DNA from: Euglena gracilis
Lineage: Eukaryota > Euglenida > Euglenophyceae > Euglenales
Direction: 5' to 3'
NCBI GenBank assembly: GCA_039621445.1
Contig: CP154957.1
Location: 29,490,576 to 29,554,575, forward strand
Length of the DNA: 64,000 nt
Below are positions 11,330 through 23,500 of the stretch, in pieces (positions within the stretch are counted from its first letter, which is position 1; every line of letters starts with the position of its first letter). The notes under the pieces were generated by a model. The model made no database searches. It saw only the letters and a list, made by a program, of their open reading frames with translations, and had not been told where the DNA came from. A program made the position numbers and the translations under genes.

Positions 11330-13874
11330 GGACATTGAACAGGTCCTCTCTGCTCTGTTTTTTTTCCAGTCTGGCACACCAGCTGGTGAAGTTTGCAATG
11401 AGGAAGCACTTATGAAACAACCAGGCGTGTCTGGGCATGACCAGACGTGACTGGGTGTGACGGGTTCAGGACCCCAGATGACCACATTTTAGGGATTTCC
11501 TCTGTTTCGTGCACGAAAAATCACGAAAATCATGAAAAATCACGAATCAGCACAATAATGGAGCTTTCCCAAAAAGCACAAAAAAACACGAAAATCACGA
11601 AAAACCATGATGAAAATGATTTTTTTTTCCGGACAATGATCTCTTTGTACTTGAATTTTTGAAAGTTTGGACAGGTGTCTTCTTATTTACTCCCACCCCT
11701 CTAAGCTTTTCTTGGTTTGGTTTTGTTTGATTCGAATTTGCAGTAACTGCTATCTTCTGACTCGGTGTTCAACAATGTCAGTGGCGCAAATAACGAAACA
11801 ATGAAAATTTGGATTTTTCAGGAAAACACAAAAAAAGCAAGATGACAGCTGGATAAACACACACACAAAATAGCAAGCTAAAATTAGTGCCCTGGAATGT
11901 TTTAGAGTGAGATGTGGTGGTTTGTTTGTCATGCTCCTGTTAATCACATGGTGTAATTATGGTGTATGCTGTTGGTGTCTGTGACCCCGAAAAAGGTTTT
12001 TGACAAGGCAGGATTTTCCCTGAGTTTTCCTAAAATGCGCAACTTTCGCCCAATGTCCTTGAGAGAAGATGTAGTGTGCACGGAGCATTTTTACGTTTTG
12101 CCCTGAACATTGTGGGATCTCAAATTGGAGATCTTACTTGAAAGATGTGTACGCTTTTGTGTTTGTCATGCCTCAATGATCAGTAATGGCGATACAGAGA
12201 AAACCTCATGATCAGTAATGGCGATACGGAGAAACTCCCTGTGTGCGGGGTGGTATTTTTTTTTGTGTGTTGGCCTGGACACGATGTGCACCAAAATTTG
12301 GATGCCACGGGGTGCCACATAATAAATTATTGTCATTTGAAAAAAGTTGTTGTCAGTTGAAAAAAGTTGAAAAGCTATTGTCAGTTGAAAAAAGTTGGAA
12401 AACACACAAGGGGTCCAAACCAGACAATTTTTCGTAGCATGAAAATACGAAAAACCATGAAAAACCACAAAAAATCACGAATTAGAATTTGGGGGTTCCC
12501 AGCACGAAACAGTGGTACTCCCTGCACGTTTGCTTGGTAATGAGATCGGGAATATTCTGTGACCAAATATTTGTCTCGGCCACCAGAGTGCATATTTTTT
12601 GCTTAAGCAAGTCCCCAAAATAACCAACATCATCTTTTTCAACATTTGTGTAACACCACAGCCCCCTGAGACTGGAAAAATGCTTTGGCTGTCTCCCAGC
12701 CTTTCATCAATCGGTGACCGGGGGGGGGGGGGTTACATGGACCGTCGTAAAATGTGATGCAAAAAATACACAAAGAATTCAAAACGTAAAAAAGTTTGAT
12801 TTGTTGGACACACACACACACACATGCACCCACATGTGCATGTACACACACAACAGTTGCCATATGTCAGATTTTGCATGGACAGAGCGACGCTTTCGTT
12901 CGATGTATGGATTGGGATCCCCCAGCAGGGTAGTTTAACTCTCTTCATCCCCCCTTTGACAAAGAATTGTGCCATTTGGATCATTCCCATCTCTCTCGTT
13001 CAGGGCTTTGACATAACCCTATCTGACCAGAATTTCTTTCACAGCCAGTCCTTCCAGTGTTCCTTTTATCTGCAAGGAAAATTGCTGTTTTTCTCTTCCA
13101 GTTTTTGTGTTGCCAAAAGTATTTTTGATTCTTCCTGCAGCAAACCATCTTGCGTACCAAATTTCGGGCAGAATTTCCATGGAATCATCTCTTTTTTTTG
13201 TGCTACTTTGTCCTTGGGGTCTTTTTTTTTCCCCTTGGTTTTTCTTGGTTTCTTTTTGGAAATAAAAATGCAGGCCACCTTGAGTGTGGTTGTTCCTTGG
13301 CTCCGACATAAAGGCTTCAGCGTTCTATTGCCCCTGGGCAGGCACCTAGAGCTAAAATGGCCTAAAATGGCCTGAAGTGGCCAAAAATGGCCGAAAATGG
13401 AAAATATTCTGTTGCACAACGGTGTTTTTTGTGAACAACTGAGGCCATTCAGGTGAGGATTTTCGGTGTCTTTTGTTGACGTGGACAGCGAACAATGGAT
13501 TTTGTGGAGGAGCACGGCCCCACAAGGCCCAATTTTTTTTTTGCAACAAATAATAGTATCAGGCCCCAAATCCACAGTCCCCAACCTGCTTTTGGTAGCT
13601 AAAATTTGAAGGTTTGGGCAGCTGTTTTTTCTTGCTCCAATCTTTTTGGTGTGCAACGATGTCTGTTTCGCATGTGATGAAACAGTGCAAATTTGGAAGG
13701 ATGGGGGAAAGAGACAAAAAAAAGAAGAGAGACCTTGAGGAAACCTATTGACAGATTTGTTTGCTCACTTATCAGGTGCCCGAGATTCCTTCAAATAAAG
13801 GACCAGTGCCATTTTGAGGATGACAGCACCTCCCAAAAGTGAGGTCGTGCCTTGTCCGCCGGCTTTTTGAAGGG
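11330..13874. other. No gene recognised between V-ATPase and DIRS array
   Basis: Contains ACGAAAAATCACGAAAAT-type repeats at 11511-11610 and in related form at 12435-12480, with CTGTTTCGTGC near 11500 and its inverse near 12505 suggesting a degenerate inverted-repeat element. A short AC tract lies at 12810-12823. No convincing exon was found on either strand. Confidence 0.45.
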
Positions 13875-16776
13875 GACACCCCGGGCTCCGCACTTTGCCA
13901 TTGTAAGGCCATGCCTTGTTCGCCGGCGCTTTGCGGATTGATTATTCGCTGCGCTGGGTTAGGGGGTGCCGCCTAGTGCATTTTTTCGCCGGAGTTGGCT
14001 GACTCCTCAATTGCCCTTCGAAAACCGAGAAGACAGGAGAAGAGTCCACGAACGGGTAGGGGCAGGCCTGGGAATTCCAGGCAGGCTGTTTTGGCCTGAA
14101 TGTAATGCCCCAAATTTTTATGCCAGTAATGAAGACATTCGAAAAACTGTGGAGGACAAGGGGCATCCAGGTATTTATTTGCCCGGACGACATTTTACTG
14201 GTGGACCAACACAAAACATTTTACAAAATCACCTGAACACAGTGGTCAGGGATTTAATCAAATCAGGGTTCAAAATCAATGTCAAAAATTCCACCCTGCG
14301 GCCCACCCAAATCGTAAATCATCTTGGATTTCAGCTAACCTTCCAAGAGGGAAAATTACAGGTGCCCCCCAAGAAAATAGAAAACAGTAAAAAAGGAGCT
14401 GGGAAAAATGGTGAAAAGAGGTTACATGTCAAAAAGACAACTGGCTGCCATTTTGGGCCAAATTAGATGCAATCTAATGGCCTTGCCCTTTCTAAGGGCC
14501 TTTACGGATGCCCTGGCAAATTTTTTGGTGGAAAATTCCACAGCCCCCTGGGACCCAAAACACCCCATTTCCCAAAGAATAAAGGACCAAGTAAGAGAAA
14601 TAAAAATTCTTCTGGACACCTGGGGGGGCAGACCCTTCCCCCAAAGTGCAACCAGGGAGTTGCACTCAGACAGCAGTACCCATGCCTGGGGGGGGGGGGG
14701 GGGCTGGACATTCGAACAGGCAAAATTGTGCAAGAATTTTGGAGGGAAAACTCCATTTTGCACATAAATGTCAAAGAATTAAGTGCAGCAATAAGCACAG
14801 TTCAAAGCCTCAGCCAGCCAGGGGGAACTGTGTCCCTATCCGTGGACAATCAAGTAATTTACTCTTACTTATCAAAGGGGGGGGGGCGAAAAGATACTTT
14901 CAATTCCATGCTAAGACCTTTCTTCAAATGGTGCATGGAGCACAACATAAACCTGCAAGTAAAGTGGGTCCCCTCCAAGGAATGCCTGGCAGACCCCATA
15001 AGCAGGTGGGAAATGGACAGGGGGGATTCTTCCCTGGACCCCCAACTTTTTCAATGGCCGAGGCAACAGCTCAAAAATTACATCAACCTGAAAACAGACC
15101 TTTTTGCCTCACCAGGCAACAAAAAACTGCCACAATTTGTGGCCAGGTGGCCCCACTGGGGAGCCACAGCAGTAGATGCGTTACAATGTCCACTGGACAA
15201 CATGGGGGATCTTTATGTAAACCCCCCCTGGTCTATAATCCAAAAATTTATCCCCAGATTAAAAATGTTTCCACAGGCCAAAGTTTTCATGGTCACCCCC
15301 TACTGGGATTCAGCCACATGGTGGCCCCAGTTAAAAAAAATGAAAGTTCCAGGGACCCCCTGCCTGAAAATCACCCCCTACATGGGCATGTTCACCAATT
15401 GCAGGTGGGAAAAAGTGCCACCCCCCAAGTGGCCCCCGCTTTGCATGATTTGCTCAGGCAAATTCTGGAGGGGAAACAAATACAAAATACAACCATTAAC
15501 AATTTCCTGGGAAGAAACCCCAGCTTAAAGCGTTATCAAAGCGCTTTTACGCTTCTATGGGTAATTTTGGACAAATGGGGTAACCCCCCTTGAAGCCACC
15601 ACTGACCAAGTGGTTGACACTTTAATTCAACTGTTCCAATTTTCAAAGGCCCAAGCACGCAATGCATACAGTGCTATGCTTTTGATCCCTGGCTTTGGTG
15701 GCATAAGGTTCCATGCCATGTTGGCACCTTACAAAAGGCTTTGGAACCAAAACCTGGAAAGATATGGTGCATTCTGGGATCCCCTCCCAATCCTCCTGGG
15801 GCTGGCACAGTCCCCCCTGCCCACTTATATATGTACATTGCGTACACAACTCATTTTATGTTCACGAATCCTCTGTTTATACAGGAGTTCAGATTTGGCA
15901 CAGGTCCAAAGAACCACCAGTGTGTTGGGGGGAGGCACCCTACATCAAAATTAAACGTAAAGGGCAAAAACTCCATAAGTGGGAGTGAGTTGTCTCCATT
16001 CCCCAATGCCCCCAAATCCCAAGTCCCTTTCGTTTAATGATGTCTTATGTGGCAGCAACACGTTTCTTTATGAAACCTGGGGGCCCCCTGTTAATTACGT
16101 TAAAACCCCCCTACACAGCCATTAAGGCAGATACCATTGCTTCTATCACCTAAGAAATTTTGACCAAACAGGGTGTACCCCCCAGGTTTGTGGACCCCAC
16201 TCCGCCAGAGGGGCAGGGGTTGGTTTACTCAAAAATTGGGCCTTTCTGCCCAAGAAGTTTGTGAAATTGGTCAATGGAAGGGGGTGGAGGCTTTCACAGC
16301 CCACTATCAAAGACTTGGTGCCCAAGGTGCTTTGGAAGGTGCCTGGCCCCCCTTTTTTCAGTGCACAATCTGGCCTCACAAAGGCAAAGTGCGGAGCCCG
16401 AGGTGTCTCGTACTCCCTCGAGGCAAGCCGAAAAGGGAGGAAGGGACACCAAGGGCGAAGCACAAAGACATTGTGAGCCCAACCCCCCCCCCCCCCATAT
16501 ACGAAAATTTGTCTTCAAACGCCCTCGGTCAGAATATGGGGGCCAGGGGGGGGAGGTGGGGGGGGACCCCCCCAGCGAAAAAGACAGCGCCATGGTCGCC
16601 ACGTCGGAGACAATGCAGCCAACTCCGGGGAGGCAGCACTAAGCGGGACCTCCTAACCCAGCGCAGCGAACCTTCACACAGAAAAGCGCCGGCGAGCATG
16701 GCATGGCCTCACAATGTCTTTGTGCTTCGCCCCCGGTGTCCCTTCCTCCCTTTTCGGCTTGCCTCGAGGGAGTACG
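13875..16776 (+). mobile_element. DIRS-like retrotransposon, unit A (internally deleted)
   Basis: Starts with the left terminal repeat (ACACCCCGGGCTCCGCACTT) and then jumps at about 14050 from the 5' leader straight into the RT palm, missing about 565 bp present in unit B. RT remainder, RNase H, NPPW methyltransferase-like domain and tyrosine recombinase follow. A run of 14 G at 14689-14702 breaks the RNase H frame, and the recombinase has five A at 16231-16235 where unit B has six, shifting the frame just after HSAR. This unit is therefore broken. Confidence 0.85.
14467..15528 (+). pseudogene. DIRS unit A RNase H and Dam-like (MT) domain, 3' part of pol
   Basis: The usable portion reads GLDIRTGKIVQEFW, then the RNase H segment with SLSVDNQ, then DLFASPGNKKLPQF and NPPW typical of the methyltransferase-like module that follows RNase H in many DIRS elements. 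The residues before GLDIR are out of frame; the upstream RT/RNase H start is in another frame (14408-14767). The stop at 15526-15528 precedes the recombinase region, which uses a different frame. Confidence 0.7.
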
Positions 16777-17000
16777 ATAATTGTTTGGGGGGGCAGGCAA
16801 GTACGCAAATTCGAGGACCTGAAGTACAAGAGTTCAACAACCACCGGCAGGACATCATCTCCAAGGAAATGGACACCTCGGGCTCCGCACTTTGCCATTG
16901 TGAGGCCATGCCATGCTTGCCGGCGCTTTGTTGTGTGATTGTTCGCTGCGCTGGGTTAGGAGGTCCCGCTTAGTGCCTTTTTTCGCCGGAGTTGGCTGAT
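16373..17000. repeat. DIRS inverted-repeat junction between units A and B
   Basis: Three pairs of inverted arms are visible: 16373-16408 with 16872-16907, 16408-16476 with 16708-16776, and about 16615-16715 with 16895-17000. They bring the right terminal repeat of unit A against the inverted left terminal repeat of unit B, the layout expected when DIRS-type ends and internal complementary region meet. The same block recurs at 19940-20566, 22910-23500 and 23915-24301. Confidence 0.85.
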
Positions 17001-17146
17001 TCTTAACTTGTCCTTCGACACCCAGAAGAAAGGAAAGAGTCCACAAACGAAGCAGAACCGAGAAAAGAAGTCAATATCAGTTCAATATCCAGAAGGAAAC
17101 GAACCAGACGAATATCAATTGATTATTCAATTTTCAATTTTCAATT

Positions 17147-19095
17147 TTGGGGAGACACCCCCCTCCATCAAAGGTTGCAAAAAAGCTTGAAATGGTGACA
17201 AAAAATGCCCCCCTAACAACATGTCAACTCATCAGGGATGGCATTCAACCCCCCTGGGTCAGCCCACCAAAATTGTCCACCCACCCAAAAATCAGAGCAA
17301 ATTTGAACCTACCCCAAGCAGAAAAACTACTGCTGGATTACGAAAAATCTGTATCCGTAAAGAGGGTGAGGGATTCAACCACCCAGCACCTGATCCCCTG
17401 GTTTCTGACTTCAAAACCAGAGGGGGGGCAGACAAAATGGAGATTACTAAGCGATTTCAGGGAATTAAATCAAGGGTTCCAAGTGAAACCTTTCAAGCTG
17501 GATCACATCCAGCACATTCTTCCAGTGTTAGAAAAAGGCCACTGGGCAGCAAAAATAGACCTAAAGGATGATTACTTCCACATCCCAGTGAGCCAGGCCC
17601 TAAGGCCATTTATAAGACATCAGGTGGGGGAGGCAGACCTGGGAATTCCAGGCAGGCTGTTTTGGCCTGAATGTAATGCCCCAAATATTTATGCCAGTAA
17701 TGAAGAAATTCAAAAAACTGTGGAGGAAAAGGGGCATCCAGGTATTTATTTACCTGGACGACATTTTACTGGTGGACCCGACACAAAACATCTTACAAAA
17801 TCACCTGAACACAGTGGTCAGGGATTTAATCAAATCAGGGTTCAAAATTAATGTCAAAAATTCCACCCTGCAGCCCACCCAAATCGTAAATCATCTTGGA
17901 TTTCAGCTAAACTTCCAAGAGGGAAAATTACAGGTGCCCCCCCCCAGAAAATAAAAACAGTAAAAAAGGAGCTGGGAAAAATGGTGAAAAAAGATTACAT
18001 GTCAAAAAGGAAACTGGCTGCCATTTTGGGCCAAATCAGATGCAATCTAATGGCCTTGCCCTTTCTAAGGGCCTTTACGGATGCCCTGGCAAATTTTTTG
18101 GTGGAAAATTCCACAGCCCCCTGGGACTCAAAACACCCCATTTCCCAAAGAATAAAGGACCAATTAAGAGAAATAAAAATTCTTCTGGACACCTGGGGGG
18201 GCAGACCCTTCCCCCAAAGTGCAACCAGGGAGTTGCACTCAGACAGCAGTACCCATGCCTGGGGGGGGGGCTGGACATTCGAACAGGCAAAATTGTGCAA
18301 GAATTTTGGAGGGAAAACTCCATTTTGGACATAAATGTCAAAGAATTAAGTGCAGCAATAAGCACAGTTCAAAGCCTCAGCCAGCCAGGGGGAACTGTGT
18401 CCCTATCCGTGGACAATCAAGTAATTTACTCTTACTTATCAAAGGGGGGGGGGCGAAAAGATACTTTCAATTCCATGCTAAGACCTTTCTTCAAATGGTG
18501 CATGGAGCACAACATAAACCTGCAAGTAAAGTGGGTCCCCTCCAAGGAATGCCTGGCAGACCCCATAAGCAGGTGGGAAATGGACAGGGGGGATTCTTCC
18601 CTGGACCCCCAACTTTTTCAATGGCTGAGGCAACAGCTCAAAAATTACATCAACCTAAAAACAGACCTTTTTGCCTCACCAGGCAACAAAAAACTGCCAC
18701 AATTTGTGGCCAGGTGGCCCCACTGGGGAGCCACAGCAGTAGATGCGTTACAATGTCCACTGGACAACATGGGGGATCTTTATGTAAACCCCCCCTGGTC
18801 TATAATCCAAAAATTTATCCCCAGATTAAAAATGTTTCCACAGGCCAAAGTTTTCATGGTCACCCCCTACTGGGATTCAGCCACATGGTGGCCCCAGTTA
18901 AAAAAAATGAAAGTTCCAGGGACCCCCTGCCTGAAAATCACCCCCTACATGGGCATGTTCACCAATTGCAGGTGGGAAAAAGTGCCACCCCCCAAGTGGC
19001 CCCCGCTTTGCATGATTTGCTCAGGCAAATTCTGGAGGGGAAACAAATACAAAATACAACCATTAACAGTTTCATGGGAAGAAACCCCAGCTTAA
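17147..19095 (+). pseudogene. DIRS unit B RT-RNase H-MT polyprotein, frameshifted
   Basis: The N-terminal part resembles the DIRS Gag/RT junction (CQLIRDGIQPPW), followed by RT motifs WRLLSDFRELNQ, KIDLKDDYFHIP and YLDD (17751-17762). RNase H begins near LHSDSSTHAWGG (about 18237) and continues as SLSVDNQ. The MT module has DLFASPGNKKLPQF and NPPW (18787-18798). The frame changes at a G5 run (about 17628), a C10 run (about 17936-17945) and a G-run (about 18261-18270). Between these points the protein is well conserved, so decay is limited to homopolymers. Usual DIRS pol is one long frame. The frameshifts may be artefacts, or shared mutations that predate amplification. Confidence 0.8.
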
Positions 19096-19930
19096 AGCGT
19101 TATCAAAGCGCTTTTAAGCTTCTATGGATAATTTTGGACAAATGGGGTAACCCCCCTTGAAGCCACCACTGACCAAGTGGTTGACACTTTAATTCAACTG
19201 TTCCAATTTTCAAAGGCCCAAGCACGCAATGCATACAATGCTATGCTTTTGATCCCTGGCTTTGGTGGCATAAGGTTCCATGCCATGTTGACACCTTACA
19301 AAAGGCTTTGGAAACAAAACCTGGAAAGATATGGTGCATTCTGGGATCCCCTCCCAATCCTCCTGGAGCTGGCACAGTCCCCCCTGCCCACTTATATATG
19401 TACATTGCGTACACAACTCATTTTATGTTCACGAATCCTCTGTTTATACAGGATTTCAGATTTGGCACAGGTCCAAAGAACCACCAGTGTGTTGGGGGGA
19501 GGCACCCTACATCAAAATTAAACGTAAAGGGAAAAAACTCCATAAGTGGGAGTGAGTTGTCTCCATTCCCCAATGCCCCCAAATCCCAAGTCCCTTTCGT
19601 TTAATGATGTCTTATGTGGCAGCAACACGTTTCTTTATGAAACCTGGGGGCCCCCTGTTAATTACGTTAAAACCCCCCTACACAGCCATTAAGGCAGATA
19701 CCATTGCTTCTATCACCTAAGAAATTTTGACCAAACAGGGTGTACCCCCCAGGTTTGTGGACCCCACTCCGCCAGAGGGGCAGGGGTTGGTTTACTCAAA
19801 AAATTGGGCCTTTCTGCCCAAGAAGTTTGTGAAATTGGTCAATGGAAGGGGGTGGAGGCTTTCACAGCCCACTATCAAAGACTTGGTGCCCAAGGTGCTT
19901 TGGAAGGTGCCTGGCCCCCCTTTTTTCAGT
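18980..19930 (+). pseudogene. DIRS unit B tyrosine recombinase, frameshifted
   Basis: The core-binding region reads SLKRYQSAFKLLW, then after a C6 run (about 19151) DTLIQLFQFSKAQARNAYNA and RYGAFWDP. The catalytic part has HSAR (HxxR, 19765-19776), LKKLGLSAQEVCEIGQW and HYQRL with the Tyr codon at 19873-19875. In tyrosine recombinases, Arg, HxxR and the Tyr nucleophile cut and rejoin DNA; in DIRS elements this replaces integrase. At least two frame changes (near 19151 and near 19715) interrupt it; the C-terminal catalytic stretch is open. Confidence 0.8.
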
Positions 19931-19939
19931 GCACAATCT

Positions 19940-20566
19940 GGCCTCACAAAGGCAAAGTGCGGAGCCCGAGGTGTCTCGTACTCCCTCGAGGCAAGCCGAA
20001 AAGGGAGGAAGGGACACCAAGGACGAAGCACAAAGACATTGTGAGCCCAACCCCCCCCCCCATATACGAAAATTTGTCTTCAAACGCCCTCGGTCAGAAT
20101 ATGGGGGCCAGGGGGGGGAGGTGGGGGGGGACCCCCCCAGCGAAAAAGACAGCGCCATGGTCGCCACGTCGGAGACAATGCAGCCAACTCCGGGGAGGCA
20201 GCACTAAGCCGGACCTCCTAACCCAGCGCAGCGAACCTTCACACAGAAAAGCGCCGGCGAGCATGGCATGGCCTCACAATGTCTTTGTGCTTCGCCCCCG
20301 GTGTCCCTTCCTCCGTTTTCGGCTTGCCTCGAGGGAGTACGATAATTGTTTGGGGGGGGGAGGCAAGTACGCAAATTCGAGGACCTGAAGTACAAGAGTT
20401 CAACAACCACCGGCAGGACATCATCTCCAAGGAAATGGACACCTCGGGCTCCGCACTTTGCCATTGTGAGGCCATGCCATGCTTGCCGGCGCTTTGTTGT
20501 GTGATTGTTCGCTGCGCTGGGTTAGGAGGTCCCGCTTAGTGCCTTTTTTCGCCGGAGTTGGCTGAT
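19940..20566. repeat. DIRS inverted-repeat junction between units B and C
   Basis: Near-identical copy of the 16373-17000 junction, displaced by 3566 bp, with the same three inverted arm pairs. The left end of unit C (GACACCTCGGGCTCCGCAC) begins at 20438. Confidence 0.85.
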
Positions 20567-23310
20567 TCTTAACTTGTCCTTCGACACCCAGAAGAAAGGA
20601 AAGAGTCCACAAACGAAGCAGAACCGAGAAAAGAAGTCAATATCAGTTCAATATCCAGAAGGAAACGAACCAGACGAATATCAATTGATTATTCAATTTT
20701 CAATTTTCAATTTTGGGGAGACACCCCCCTCCATCAAAGGTTGCAAAAAAGCTTGAAATGGTGACAAAAAATGCCCCCCTAACAACATGTCAACTCATCA
20801 GGGATGGCATTCAACCCCCCTGGGTCAGCCCACCAAAATTGTCCACCCACCCAAAAATCAGAGCAAATTTGAACCTACCCCAAGCAGAAAAACTACTGCT
20901 GGATTACGAAAAATCTGTATCCGTAAAGAGGGTGAGGGATTCAACCACCCAGCACCTGATGCCCTGGTTTCTGACTTCAAAACCAGAGGGGGGGCAGACA
21001 AAATGGAGATTACTAAGCGATTTCAGGGAATTAAATCAAGGGTTCCAAGTGAAACCTTTCAAGCTGGATCACATCCAGCACATTCTTCCAGTGTTAGAAA
21101 AAGGCCACTGGGCAGCAAAAATAGACCTAAAGGATGATTACTTCCACATCCCAGTGAGCCAGGCCCTAAGGCCATTTATAAGACATCAGGTGGGGGAGGC
21201 AGACCTGGGAATTCCAGGCAGGCTGTTTTGGCCTGAATGTAATGCCCCAAATATTTATGCCAGTAATGAAGACATTCAAAAAACTGTGGAGGAAAAGGGG
21301 CATCCAGGTATTTATTTACCTGGACGACATTTTACTGGTGGACCCGACACAAAACATCTTACAAAATCACCTGAACACAGTGGTCAGGGATTTAATCAAA
21401 TCAGGGTTCAAAATTAATGTCAAAAATTCCACCCTGCAGCCCACCCAAATCGTAAATCATCTTGTATTTCAGCTAAACTTCCAAGAGGGAAAATTACAGG
21501 TGCCCCCCCCCCCAGAAAATAAAAACAGTAAAAAAGGAGCTGGGAAAAATGGTGAAAAAAGATTACATGTCAAAAAGGCAACTGGCTGCCATTTTGGGCC
21601 AAATCAGATGCAATCTAATGGCCTTGCCCTTTCTAAGGGCCTTTGCGGATGCCCTGGCAATTTTTTTGGTGGAAAATTCCACAGCCCCCTGGCACTAAAA
21701 ACGCCCCATTTCCCAAAGAATAAAGGACCAATTAAGAGAAAAAAAAATTCTGCTGGACACCTGGAGGGGCAGACCCTTCCCCCAAAGTGCAACCAGGTAG
21801 TTTCACTCAGACAGCAGTACCCATGCCTGGGGGGGGGGCTGGACATTCGAACAGGCAAAATTGTGCAAGAATTTTGGAGGGAAAACTCCATTTTGGACAT
21901 AAATGTCAAAGAATTATGTGCAGCAATAAGCACAGTTCAAAGCCTCAGCCAGCCAGGGGGAACTGTGTCCCTATCCGTGGACAATCAAGTAACTTACTAT
22001 TACTTATCAAAGGGGGGGGGGCGAAAAGACACTTTCAATTCCATGCTAAGACCTTTCTTCAAATGGTGCATGGAGCACAACATAAACCTGCAAGTAAAGT
22101 GGGTCCCCTCCAAGGAATGCCTGGCAGACCCCATAAGCAGGTGGGAAATGGACAGGGGGGATTCTTCCCTGGACCCCCAACTTTTTCAGTGGCTGAGGCA
22201 ACAGCTCAAAAATTGCATCAACCTAAAAACAGACCTTTTTGCCTCACCAGGAAACAAAAAACTGCCACAATTTGTGGCCAGGTGGCCCCACTGGGGAGCC
22301 ACAGCAGTAGATGCGTTACAATGTCCACTGTACAACATGGAGGATCTTTATGTCCCCCCTGCCCACTGATATATGTACATTGCGTACACAACTCATACGC
22401 GAACCCTCTGTTTGTACAGAAGTTCAGGTTTGGCACAGGTCCAAAGAACCACCAGTGTGTTGGGGTGGGCACCTTACATCAAAATTCAACGTAAAGGTCA
22501 AAAACTCCATAAGTGGGAGCGAGTTGTCTCCATTCCCCAATGCCCCCAAATCCCAAGTCCCTTTCATTTAATGATGTCTTATGTGGCAGCAACACGTTTC
22601 TTTATAAAACCTGGGTGCCCCCTGTTAATTACGTTAAAACCCTCCTACACAGCCATTAAGGCAGATACCATTGCTTCTATCACCTAAGAAATTTTGAACA
22701 AACAGGGTGTACCCCCCAGGTTTGTGGACCCCACTCCACCAGAGGGGCAGGGGTTGGTTTACTCAAAAAATTGGGCCTTTCTGCCCAAGAGGTTTGTGAA
22801 ATTGGTCAACGGAAGGGGCTGACGCTTTCACAGCCCACTATCAAAGACTTGGCCCCCAAGGTGCTTTGGAAGGTGCCCTGGCCCCCCTTTTTTCAGTGCA
22901 CAATCTGGCCTCACAAAGGCAAAGTGCGGAGCCCGAGGTGTCTCGTACTCCCTCGAGGCCAGCCGAAAAGGGAGGAAGGGACACCGAGGGCGAAGCACAA
23001 AGACATTGTGAGCCCGACTCCCCCACCCATATACAAAAATTTGTCTTCAAACGTCCTCGGTCAGAAGATGGGGGCCAGGGGGGGGAGGTCGCGGGGGGGG
23101 GGACCCCAGGGAAAAAGAAAGCGCCATGGTCGCCACGTCGGAGACAGTGCATCCAACTCCGGGGAGGCGGCACTAAGCGGGACCTCCTAACCCAGCGCAG
23201 CGAACCTTCACACAACAAAGCGCCGGCGAGCATGGCATGGCCTCACAATGTCTTTGTGCTTCGCCCCCGGTGTCCCTTCCTCCCTTTTCGGCTTGCCTCG
23301 AGGGAGTACG
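20438..23310 (+). mobile_element. DIRS-like retrotransposon, unit C (recombinase 5' part deleted)
   Basis: Matches unit B up to about 22352, then jumps from the MT domain (GATCTTTATGT) to the middle of the recombinase (CCCCCCTGCCCACTGATATATG), losing about 590 bp. RT-to-MT is open as one frame from 21242 to 22369 because the homopolymer lengths differ from unit B. It diverges from B more in its 3' half than its 5' half. It cannot encode a complete recombinase. Confidence 0.85.
21242..22369 (+). pseudogene. DIRS unit C RT-RNase H-MT fragment, open but truncated
   Basis: One frame runs through YLDD, the thumb, GLDIRTGKIVQEFW, SLSVDNQ and DLFASPGNKKLPQF. Part of the middle (about residues 92-190) reads an alternative frame relative to the real RT/RNase H, because two compensating homopolymer shifts bracket it. 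The NPPW motif is missing because of the deletion at about 22352. The RT N-terminal half lies in another frame at 20713-21417. Confidence 0.65.
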
Positions 23311-23500
23311 AGAAAAATGGTTGTTCGAGGAGAGGAAGAAGGCCTCTCTGCCAAACTCCGTGGAACAGAAGGACACCTCGGGCTCCGCGCTTTGCCATTG
23401 TGAGGCCATGCCTCGTTCGCCGGCGGTTCGTTGTGATTGTTTTGGTGCGCTGGGTTAGGAGGTGCCGCTTAGTGCCTTCTTTGGCCAGATTTGGCTGATT
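22910..23500. repeat. DIRS inverted-repeat junction between units C and D
   Basis: Same arm layout as the other junctions but with more substitutions. The spacer contains GAGAAAAATGGTTGTTCGAGG in place of the B/A version, so this junction belongs to a slightly different subfamily. Confidence 0.75.

Larger units (their letters stand above)
16872..20342 (+). mobile_element. DIRS-like retrotransposon, unit B (most complete copy)
   Basis: This is the reference copy of the array: left inverted terminal repeat, leader, RT, RNase H, Dam-like domain, tyrosine recombinase, right inverted terminal repeat. Unit C repeats it at a distance of 3566 bp with very few substitutions. DIRS elements move through a DNA circle and a tyrosine recombinase, not an integrase, and no LTR, DDE integrase or protease is seen. 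Coding is split by frameshifts at homopolymers. Confidence 0.88.

Noticed and set aside
13966-14466. Continuous 166-codon frame at the start of DIRS unit A
   Set aside because: It joins leader sequence to RT across a deletion and reads the RT palm partly out of frame, so it is not a genuine protein.
16173-16973. 266-codon frame over the DIRS junction and its copies at 19804 and 22866
   Set aside because: Only the first part is recombinase; the rest reads through the inverted terminal repeats.
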